Of a stretch of 64,000 nt of DNA, positions 35,115-42,752 are shown piece after piece; the stretch's first letter is position 1; every line of letters begins with the position of its first letter. The DNA comes from GCA-2718035 sp964435285 (GTDB lineage: Bacteria > Bacteroidota > Bacteroidia > Flavobacteriales > TMED113). The stretch lies in assembly GCA_964435285.1 (NCBI GenBank), contig CAYSYA010000001.1:124001-188000 (forward strand), written 5' to 3'. The notes under the pieces are model-generated. The model searched no databases and was not told the DNA's origin. It saw only the letters and a program-made list of their open reading frames with translations. The translations under genes were made by a program, and so were the position numbers.

Positions 35115-35888
35115 ATGGAAAACTTAATCGGCTTTTTTTTCTTCTTTTTGTCTGGAGTGTTATTTGGTTTATTTGGCGCTGGAGGATCTTTAATTACTAT
35201 TCCAATTTTAATAGTTTTTTTTGACTTGCCATTTAAAATTTCTACAACGTATTCATTAATTATTGTTTTTTTAGTTTCATTATTTGGAGTATTAAGAAAA
35301 AAAAAAGCTTATTCATATAATTTTAACTCTATATTTTATTTAGGAATTTTCTCTTTAATTGGAGTATTATTTTCAAGAAATTTTTTATTTAAAATTATTC
35401 CTGAAAAATTACTGTTGAGTACTTTTGTGATATTTTTATTTTTAACAGGTTTAATTTTAGCAATTAAAAGTAGTAAGCAAAATTTAAAAAAAAAATCAAC
35501 TGTTAAATTAAATTTAAATTTGTTTTTTACTTTAATACAAGGCCTTTTTCTTGGAATTTTTACTGGTCTTTTAGGCGTTGGTGGAGGGTTTTTAATTGTT
35601 CCAACATTGATATTTTTTCAAAAATTAAATATTAAACAAGCTGCATCAGCATCCATTTTTCTTATTTTCTTAAATTCATGGTTAGCAATTTTAATTGATT
35701 TTTCTAACAACTATTTTCATTTAAATATTAGTCTATTATTAACAATTATTTTATTTGCTCTGCTTGGTTTTTTTGTAGGTAAGAAAATTCAAAATTCAGT
35801 TAATTTAAAAATGGCCCAAAAGCTATTTGCTTTATTTTTAATAATTATATCTTTGTTTACAACATTTAACTTTAAATTGTTTTTATAA
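35115..35888 (+). CDS. TauE/SafE-family sulfite or sulfur-anion exporter
   Basis: This inner membrane protein of 257 residues has about eight helices. It carries the two repeat signatures of the family: LFGLFGAGGSLITIP in the first half and GLLGVGGGFLIVP in the second. Family members move sulfite, thiosulfate, sulfoacetate or related anions. The next gene overlaps by one base and encodes a persulfide-dioxygenase/rhodanese protein, so I infer that it exports or imports a sulfur anion tied to sulfide oxidation. The exact ion is not known. Confidence 0.85.
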   Translation: MENLIGFFFFFLSGVLFGLFGAGGSLITIPILIVFFDLPFKISTTYSLIIVFLVSLFGVLRKKKAYSYNFNSIFYLGIFSLIGVLFSRNFLFKIIPEKLLLSTFVIFLFLTGLILAIKSSKQNLKKKSTVKLNLNLFFTLIQGLFLGIFTGLLGVGGGFLIVPTLIFFQKLNIKQAASASIFLIFLNSWLAILIDFSNNYFHLNISLLLTIILFALLGFFVGKKIQNSVNLKMAQKLFALFLIIISLFTTFNFKLFL

Positions 35889-37243
35889 TGTTTATTAAGC
35901 AGATTTATACTAGTTGTCTATCACAAGCATCATATTATGTTGAGTCAGATGGAGAGGCTATCATTATTGATCCAATTCGAGACTCAAAAATATATGAAGA
36001 TTTAGTTTTAGAGAGAGGTTCTAAAGTTAAATATATTTTTGAAACTCATTTTCATGCAGACTTTATATCAGGCCACTTAGATTTAAAAAATATTTTTAAC
36101 TCTGAAATTGTTTTTGGTTCAGAAGCTGATACTAATTATGAAATTACAAAGGCACCTAATAATTCTGTTTTTAACATTGGTTCAATTAAAATAAAAGTTT
36201 TACATACACCTGGTCACACTCCAGAATCAGTTTGTTATTTATTATTGGATAATAATAATAATGAGTATTGTGTTTTTACTGGAGACACTTTATTTATTGG
36301 AGAAGTAGGTAGACCAGATTTGGCAATTTCTAGTTCGGTGACTGAACGACACTTAGCTGCACAACTATTCGATTCATTACATAATATTTTAATGAAGCTA
36401 AATGATAATGTAATAGTGTACCCTGCTCATGGACCTGGTTCTGCTTGTGGAAAGAATTTCAGTAATGAAACATTTTCTACAATAGGTGAACAAAAAAAAA
36501 ACAATTATGCTCTTCAAAAAATGACAAAAGAAGAATTTGTTGAAGTCGTTTTAGAGGGCATTTTAGCTGCACCAAAATATTTTTCGCACGATGCTAAAAT
36601 GAATAAAGAAGGTTATCTTAATACATCTGAAATTATTGAGAGAAATTTGAAAAAGTTTAATGAAGCTGATATTGAAAAAGAAATATCAAATGGAACTATC
36701 ATTCTTGATGTTAGAAGCGGACTAGATTTTGAAAATAGTCACATTATTAGCTCTATAAATATCACTAAGACTTTTCAAACTTTTGCAACTTGGGTAGGTG
36801 CTGTAATTCCTGTTGATAAAAATTTAATTATTGTTTGTTACCCTGGTGAACAAAAAGAAGTAATTTCAAGACTAGCTAGAGTTGGCTTTGAAAATGTAAT
36901 AGGGTATTTAGAAGACATCAATGAAATAGCGCCTAATTTAATTGATAAATTAAATTCTATATATCCTGAGCAAATGTTCGCATCAAATTTTTCTGATGCC
37001 ATCTTCTTAGACGTTAGAAAGCCAATGGAATTGGAACAAGAAGGTAAAATAAAGAAATCTATAAACATAAGATTGCAAGAATTACCAGAACGGGTATGTG
37101 ATTTAAACCCTGACAAAAAATACTTAGTGTATTGTGCAGGTGGGTATAGGTCTATGATTGCAGCTTCAATATTAAAAGCCAGAAATTTTAAATCTGTTTA
37201 TAATATTTACGGTGGGTTTAATTCAATAAAGAAATTTTTATAA
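35888..37243 (+). CDS. Persulfide-dioxygenase-like MBL-fold protein with two rhodanese domains
   Basis: The N-terminal metallo-beta-lactamase domain (1-230) carries T53-H54-F-H56-A-D58-F59, then H110 in HTPGHTPES and D133 in FTGDTLF. This fits mono-iron persulfide dioxygenases (ETHE1 type), whose iron ligands are the first His, the later His and the Asp. F59 replaces the second-metal His. Two rhodanese domains follow: about 262-350 with active Cys317 in VCYPGEQ, and about 365-451 with active Cys416 in YCAGGYRS. It likely oxidises persulfide to sulfite and handles sulfane sulfur. The pairing with the TauE gene suggests that the sulfite made is exported. Confidence 0.85.
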   Translation: MFIKQIYTSCLSQASYYVESDGEAIIIDPIRDSKIYEDLVLERGSKVKYIFETHFHADFISGHLDLKNIFNSEIVFGSEADTNYEITKAPNNSVFNIGSIKIKVLHTPGHTPESVCYLLLDNNNNEYCVFTGDTLFIGEVGRPDLAISSSVTERHLAAQLFDSLHNILMKLNDNVIVYPAHGPGSACGKNFSNETFSTIGEQKKNNYALQKMTKEEFVEVVLEGILAAPKYFSHDAKMNKEGYLNTSEIIERNLKKFNEADIEKEISNGTIILDVRSGLDFENSHIISSINITKTFQTFATWVGAVIPVDKNLIIVCYPGEQKEVISRLARVGFENVIGYLEDINEIAPNLIDKLNSIYPEQMFASNFSDAIFLDVRKPMELEQEGKIKKSINIRLQELPERVCDLNPDKKYLVYCAGGYRSMIAASILKARNFKSVYNIYGGFNSIKKFL

Positions 37244-40200
37244 ATCCTCAGATTTTTCTATAGCTTCCATTTGTTGTTGAATAAATATTTCAAAAGTTTG
37301 TGGGCAGGCAGTGGAGACTTCAGCTAAATCTTGTTCAGTTTTTATATTACTAAAAAAATCATTTAAAAACGCGTTACAATTTTCTGTGAGTTGATTATTC
37401 AGAAATTCTTCAATACAAATACACACTTGATTTTTGGATGACGATGTATTTGTGTCATTTTGTTTTTTTGTGTTAATTAATATTGAAACTCTTTCAAGCT
37501 CATTAATTTTTGAGTTTAAATCAGGATCATTATTTAAATTTGCAAGCTCAGTATATGTCGCAACAATTGAAAATAAATTTTGTGCTTCATTAACTTTCCG
37601 TTCATTATAGGATTCCTCAATTAAATTGATAGTTTTATCAAAATTCTTGTTAATTATTTTAACAGTTTTGTCTTGTTCCTTGGAGTTTTTTTCAATATTA
37701 GGAATTTCTTTACTAAGAGAAAAAAGCGCATTCAGAGATTGTGAAGCAAGTTTTATTTGATTTTGAATTTCCCAGTTTTTTTGAATATCAATATTTTTGA
37801 ATGCATTATAATATTCTAGTTCAGAATTATATCTTGATATTAATAAATTTGTTAACTCATTTAAATTTTTATAATCATTTAATAGAGAATCTTCTTCCCC
37901 TAATTGTATTTGATTTATGTTTTTTTCAATAATTAAATCAAAGTAATTTTCAAGCAATGGAAGATCATAGATTTCAAGTGGAATCAATTCTTTTTTTAAT
38001 GTACTCAACGATTTTTGAATAACAGAATCGGCTTTTTCTAACTCCCCTTCATTGATTAATTGAGACGTCAATCTGTTAAAAATATTTTTAAAATTTCTAA
38101 TCATTCTTGCATTAGTCTCGTCAATATAAACGTGTTGATTTAAGTCAATCCCTCCCCAATTAAATTTATTCATTAAATTATCATATAAAATATGGCTGTT
38201 AATTCTACCACTTTCATTATTTGTGTTTTTGATAGGAACTAATTGGTAAACCATTCCATCTAGTTGTAAGTAGTCATTTAAAAATAAAAATGGTTCAGGG
38301 TTTTGATTTGGATCTCCAATTGTTATTGCAAAGTAAATAGGTCTTTTCCAATCATTTTTTTCTAACAGATTTAAAATCATCAGGCTTTTTTTATCCAAAC
38401 CTCTAACTTGATTTTTTTCAAAATCGATTAGTAATTCATTTTCTATTAAACTGGTGTCTTTTTCTATAACAATATTTTGCTTAAGGACATTCTCTTTATT
38501 AACCTCAAATTTTAATTTACTCATGGGGAAATAAACATGAGCTTTATTTTTTGTTACATTTATTTTTGTGTATTTATTATCACTACTTATCCATTTATTG
38601 AAGTCACTAAGTTTGAAACTTATATCAGTATTATTAATTGAGTCTAAAAATAGATTATTAGTAGAATTTTCAGTGGAATATCCTTGCATTTTCCCAATAT
38701 TTAATAATGCGTCAAGTCTATTTTTTTTCGAAATCATTAAGTTAAGATTATTTAAATAATTTCTTATTTCAATTGATTGTTGAGGATCTGTATTATTAAG
38801 ATTTTTAATTTGATTTTCTAATGAGCCAATTGTAATGTTTTCTTGAATTAAAGATGAGTAAGGATAATAATAAGCTACGTCTCTTGTCCCTTGTTTATAT
38901 AAGTCTTTTTCAATACTTATTGGAATAGCCTCTCCGTCATAGGCGTCTTTTTTCATTTGATCAATATACCAATCTGTATTAAGTAAGCTCAGGTTTACAA
39001 CTCTAACATCTGTTCTGTATCCCTCTACTTCTTGTACATACCATAGTGGGAATGTGTCATTGTCTCCCATGGTAAATAATATAGCATTGGGCTTACATGA
39101 TGCTAAATAGTTCTTAGCAAAATCTCTTGCTGTATATCTATTTGATCTATCATGATCGTCCCAATTTTGATAACCCATAAGAGTTGGAATTCCAAGTAAG
39201 AATAATGAGAAAATCATCAAAACTCGATTACTTAATTTGTTATTATTGATTTCATCAATTATTCTATTTTTTAGTAATTGAAGAATTCCAAGAGAGCCAA
39301 TTCCAGTCCAGATGGCAAATGCAAAAAAAGAACCAACATAAGCATAATCTCTTTCTCTAGGTTGGTAAGGGGTTTGATTAAGTTGAATGACAATGGCAAT
39401 TCCAGTGAAAAAAAATAATAAAAATATTGCCCAAAAGTCTTTTTTTCTTTTAGAAAAGTGATAAATCATACCGAAAAGACCTAATAAAAAAGGAAGTAAA
39501 TAATACTTATTATTTCCTGCGTTTTTAGATAAGTGATTTGGTAAATTATTTTGTGGTCCAAGTTTTAGAACATGATTATCTATTATATTTAATCCAGTAA
39601 TCCAGTTACCTTCTAATTTACTTCCATGTCCTTGAATATCATTTTGTTTACCGGAAAAATTCCACATAAAATATCTTATGTACATGTGTTTTATTTGGTA
39701 ATTCCAGAAAAATTTAATGTTTTCAAGAAAAGTAGGTATTTGATTAGTTTTTTTCATTCCGCTCCAGCCTAAATAACCGTCATTCATTCTACCATTAATA
39801 TGAATTGGTGATGAGCTCCACATTCTAGGAAAAAAACTTTCGTCATTTTCTTTATAAATTGTTTTCCAATCTTTTCTTGCATCTGAAATAATGTACTTGT
39901 CATTTATTTCAAATTGTAGAGTCTTATTTGGATTTAAATTTATTAATTCATTTTTTTTCAAATTTGCCTTTTCTTTACTCGAAAAATCTTGTTTGTATAT
40001 ATTTTTTCCTTCATTATTTTTCCAATTTATTCTTCCTCCTATATTTTTTAATTCGTAACCCTTAACATAAACAGGTTTTCCGTCAATCAGAGTTGAGTCA
40101 CTAGAATTAAAAGAATAACCATAAATTAAAGGATGGCTACCATACTGCTCTCTGTTTAAGTATGCAAGAAGACTTACAGCGTCTTCAGGGTTATTTTCAT

Positions 40201-41206
40201 CAATTGGTGTATTTGCGTTTGATCTAATAATTAAAACAAAAAAAGACGAATAGCCAATCAAAAAAAATAGTAAACTAAGAATAGTTGTATTTAATTTATA
40301 AAAATTTTTTTTTCGTGAGTAAAATAAACCACTTGAAATTAAGATAATAAGTGAAATTAAAAAGGAGATTGTCCCACTGTTAAAACCAAAACCTAATACA
40401 TTAACAAAATATAATTCTATTTTACCAAAAAAATTTACAGTTTGAGGAACCAAAATATAAAATATGGTACCAAGAATTAAAATGCCAGATAAATTGACAA
40501 TAGAAAAATGTTTGAACTTAGTGAAGAAGCTAGTTTCTTTTGACTTGAACCTCCATGTTTTGTATAAATATATGCTTGTAATTGCAGGAATGGCAAGAAG
40601 ATTAAGCATGTGTACTCCTACTGATAAGCCTATTAAAAATGCTATAAAAACTAACCATCTATTAGAGTTAATTTGTTTATATTCTTCTTCCCATTTTAAA
40701 ATAGACCAAAAAACTACTGCGGTAAATAATGATGACATTGCATAAACTTCTCCCTCCACTGCAGAAAACCAAAATGAGTCGGAGAATGTATATATTAATG
40801 AGCCAATTATTCCACTAAATAGAATAGAAAATTTTGAATAAAAAGTTAACTCAGTAGTTGTTTTTATTTTTATTATTTTTTTACATAAAATAATGATAAT
40901 CCAGTATAGAAAAACAATTGTTAATGCGCTACACAAAGCAGACATGAAGTTAATCATCCAAGCAACGTTTTCAGAGTTTCCAAATGTTAGATTAGAAAAA
41001 AAATTAGCTATTATTACAAATAACGGTGCTCCTGGTGGGTGACCAACTTGAATTTTATAGGCTGTTGCAATATATTCACCACAATCCCAAAAACTTGTAG
41101 TGGGCTCAAGTGTTAAAGTGTAAGTTAGTAGAGATACAAAGAAAACTAATAACGCTCCCAATTTATTTAACTTGGAAAATGAAAGTGAATTTATCAAGCT
41201 AATCAT
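37238..41206 (-). CDS. DUF2723 large membrane protein (GT-C-like)
   Basis: This is a 1322-residue inner membrane protein starting at the ATG ending at 41206; the earlier TTG at 41233 lies in a -7 promoter element. The N-terminal block LEPTTSFWDCGEYIATAYKI, then GHPPGAPLF, is the hallmark of DUF2723 and resembles the first loop of GT-C glycosyltransferases with its acidic catalytic site. About a dozen membrane helices cover residues 1-310 and 570-690. A large soluble region follows and includes MGDNDTFPLWYVQEV. The last about 250 residues are helical and polar, with cysteines near the end. A role in glycosylating exported proteins is suggested by the family but not proven. Confidence 0.85.
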   Translation of the reverse strand: MISLINSLSFSKLNKLGALLVFFVSLLTYTLTLEPTTSFWDCGEYIATAYKIQVGHPPGAPLFVIIANFFSNLTFGNSENVAWMINFMSALCSALTIVFLYWIIIILCKKIIKIKTTTELTFYSKFSILFSGIIGSLIYTFSDSFWFSAVEGEVYAMSSLFTAVVFWSILKWEEEYKQINSNRWLVFIAFLIGLSVGVHMLNLLAIPAITSIYLYKTWRFKSKETSFFTKFKHFSIVNLSGILILGTIFYILVPQTVNFFGKIELYFVNVLGFGFNSGTISFLISLIILISSGLFYSRKKNFYKLNTTILSLLFFLIGYSSFFVLIIRSNANTPIDENNPEDAVSLLAYLNREQYGSHPLIYGYSFNSSDSTLIDGKPVYVKGYELKNIGGRINWKNNEGKNIYKQDFSSKEKANLKKNELINLNPNKTLQFEINDKYIISDARKDWKTIYKENDESFFPRMWSSSPIHINGRMNDGYLGWSGMKKTNQIPTFLENIKFFWNYQIKHMYIRYFMWNFSGKQNDIQGHGSKLEGNWITGLNIIDNHVLKLGPQNNLPNHLSKNAGNNKYYLLPFLLGLFGMIYHFSKRKKDFWAIFLLFFFTGIAIVIQLNQTPYQPRERDYAYVGSFFAFAIWTGIGSLGILQLLKNRIIDEINNNKLSNRVLMIFSLFLLGIPTLMGYQNWDDHDRSNRYTARDFAKNYLASCKPNAILFTMGDNDTFPLWYVQEVEGYRTDVRVVNLSLLNTDWYIDQMKKDAYDGEAIPISIEKDLYKQGTRDVAYYYPYSSLIQENITIGSLENQIKNLNNTDPQQSIEIRNYLNNLNLMISKKNRLDALLNIGKMQGYSTENSTNNLFLDSINNTDISFKLSDFNKWISSDNKYTKINVTKNKAHVYFPMSKLKFEVNKENVLKQNIVIEKDTSLIENELLIDFEKNQVRGLDKKSLMILNLLEKNDWKRPIYFAITIGDPNQNPEPFLFLNDYLQLDGMVYQLVPIKNTNNESGRINSHILYDNLMNKFNWGGIDLNQHVYIDETNARMIRNFKNIFNRLTSQLINEGELEKADSVIQKSLSTLKKELIPLEIYDLPLLENYFDLIIEKNINQIQLGEEDSLLNDYKNLNELTNLLISRYNSELEYYNAFKNIDIQKNWEIQNQIKLASQSLNALFSLSKEIPNIEKNSKEQDKTVKIINKNFDKTINLIEESYNERKVNEAQNLFSIVATYTELANLNNDPDLNSKINELERVSILINTKKQNDTNTSSSKNQVCICIEEFLNNQLTENCNAFLNDFFSNIKTEQDLAEVSTACPQTFEIFIQQQMEAIEKSEDL

Positions 41207-41230
41207 ATGAAGTTTTAGATTTATGAAAAA

Positions 41231-41238
41231 CAAAAATA
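41231..41238 (-). promoter_or_regulatory. -7 element of the DUF2723 gene
   Basis: TATTTTTG reads on the - strand from 41238 to 41231 and fits TAnnTTTG. It lies about 25 bases before the chosen ATG and overlaps the alternative TTG start. No clear -33 box is seen. Confidence 0.4.
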
Positions 41239-41276
41239 CATTATTGTATTTTATTTTAATTAACTAAGTTATTTTT

Positions 41277-41308
41277 TTTGTTTCTTATTTATTAATAATG
41301 TAATTTTG
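41277..41308 (+). promoter_or_regulatory. Promoter of tRNA-Gln
   Basis: TTTG (41277-41280) is followed by 20 bases and then TAATTTTG (41301-41308), a good match to the Bacteroidota consensus. Transcription would start near 41315, about six bases before the mature tRNA. Confidence 0.7.
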
Positions 41309-41320
41309 CTGTCCTTAAAT

Positions 41321-41393
41321 TGTCCGATGGTGTAACTGGCAACACGTCTGGTTTTGGTCCAGAAGAGTCTAGGTTCGAGCCCTAGTCGGACAA
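41321..41393 (+). tRNA. tRNA-Gln (anticodon TTG)
   Basis: The cloverleaf is complete. Acceptor strand TGTCCGA (41321-41327) pairs with TCGGACA (41386-41392). The anticodon stem TCTGG/CCAGA encloses the loop TTTTGGT with anticodon TTG at 41354-41356. The T arm is CTAGG-TTCGAGC-CCTAG (41369-41385). The CCA end is not encoded. It reads CAA and, by wobble, CAG codons. Confidence 0.96.
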
Positions 41394-41421
41394 CTACAAT
41401 GTGATATATAAAAAAAAAGTA

Positions 41422-41429
41422 TATATTTG
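41422..41429 (+). promoter_or_regulatory. -7 element of the nusA-infB operon
   Basis: TATATTTG lies between the tRNA and the hairpin. Transcription would start around 41436, about 70 bases before the nusA ATG, placing the hairpin in the leader. The -33 box is weak. Confidence 0.5.
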
Positions 41430-41452
41430 CATAGTTTTGTTTAGATTATATC

Positions 41453-41477
41453 AAGAGGGGGGGAGCCCCTCTTTTTT
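41453..41477 (+). terminator. Terminator-like hairpin in the nusA leader
   Basis: AAGAGGGG (41453-41460) pairs with CCCCTCTT (41466-41473) around the loop GGGAG, and a T run ends at 41477. It is one of the most GC-rich stems in the window and has the form of an intrinsic terminator. It could end the tRNA-Gln transcript, act as an attenuator in the leader of nusA, or both. Confidence 0.75.
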
Positions 41478-41505
41478 ATTAATGTTAAATTAATTTTTTA
41501 AAAAT

Positions 41506-42750
41506 ATGGATACAGCTGTTTTATTAGAATCATTTTCAGATTTTAAGCAAGATAAAAACATAGATAGAGTTACTTTAATGACAATTGTTGAGGAGGTTTT
41601 TAGAGGAGTCTTCATTAAAAAATATGGAACTGATGAAAATTTTGATATAATTGTTAATGCCGAAAAAGGAGATTTAGAAATATGGAAAAATCGAACAATT
41701 GTTGATGATGGAGGTGTGGAAGATGCAGATTTTGAAATTCAATTATCTGATGCTTTGAAGGTAGAACCCGATTTCGAAATAGGTGAAGATTTTCCTGAAC
41801 AAGTTTTTATGAAGGACTTTGATAGAAGATCAATCCTCACTTTAAAGCAAAATTTAGCATCAAAAATTAAAGAATATGATAACAACATCATATGTGAAAA
41901 ATATTCTTCGCGAATTGGTGAAATAATTTCTGGTGATGTTCATCACATAAGGAGAAGAGAAATTATTTTAATTGATGATCAAGACAATGAATTAATTCTT
42001 TCTAAAGAAGATCAAATTCCATCTGATTTTTTCAGGAAAGGTGACACAGTTAGGGCGGTAATTAAAGACGTTAAAATTAGAGGAGGTAAACCACTTGTTA
42101 TAATTTCTAGAGTGTCCCCAGAATTTTTATCTAGATTATTTGAATTAGAAATTCCAGAAGTTGCAGATGGTATTATTGTAGTTAAAAATGTTAAAAGAAT
42201 TCCTGGAGAAAAAGCAAAAGTTTCTGTTGAGTCATTTGATGACAGAATTGATCCTGTCGGGGCCTGTGTAGGAATGAAAGGTTCTAGGATACATAGTATT
42301 GTAAGAGAGTTAGGAAATGAAAACATTGATGTTGTTAACTATACTGAAAATACAAAATTATACATTACAAGAGCTTTAAGTCCAGCTAAAATTTCTTCTA
42401 TAAAAATTAACGAAGAAACTAAGAGTGTTGACGTTAATTTAAAACCTGATCAAGTTTCTCTAGCTATAGGAAAAGGAGGTTATAATATAAGATTAGCTGG
42501 TCAATTAACTGGATATGAGATTGATGTATACAGAGATATTGATGTTGGTGAAGAAGAAGATGTTCCATTATCTGAATTTCTTGATGAAATAGATGGATGG
42601 ATTATAGATGTATTTAAAGAAATTGGATGTGATACCGCTAAGAGTGTTTTAGAACTTGATGTAAAAGAATTAGCCAAAAGAACTGATTTAGAAGAAACAA
42701 CAATTGAAGAAGTACAGAACATATTAAAATCAGAATTTGACAATAGTTAA
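41506..42750 (+). CDS. nusA: Transcription termination/antitermination factor NusA
   Basis: NusA binds RNA polymerase and controls pausing, termination and antitermination. The N-terminal domain (1-130) is followed by an S1 domain (about 135-200; GEIISGDVHHIRRREI). Two KH domains come next, with GACVGMKGSRIHSIVRELG (about 250) and LAIGKGGYNIRLAGQLTGY (about 320). The last about 65 residues are acidic. The length of 414 is typical for Bacteroidota. It is 3 bases from infB. The usual upstream partner rimP is absent; instead there is a short leader with a terminator-like hairpin. Confidence 0.96.
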   Translation: MDTAVLLESFSDFKQDKNIDRVTLMTIVEEVFRGVFIKKYGTDENFDIIVNAEKGDLEIWKNRTIVDDGGVEDADFEIQLSDALKVEPDFEIGEDFPEQVFMKDFDRRSILTLKQNLASKIKEYDNNIICEKYSSRIGEIISGDVHHIRRREIILIDDQDNELILSKEDQIPSDFFRKGDTVRAVIKDVKIRGGKPLVIISRVSPEFLSRLFELEIPEVADGIIVVKNVKRIPGEKAKVSVESFDDRIDPVGACVGMKGSRIHSIVRELGNENIDVVNYTENTKLYITRALSPAKISSIKINEETKSVDVNLKPDQVSLAIGKGGYNIRLAGQLTGYEIDVYRDIDVGEEEDVPLSEFLDEIDGWIIDVFKEIGCDTAKSVLELDVKELAKRTDLEETTIEEVQNILKSEFDNS

Positions 42751-42752
42751 TT

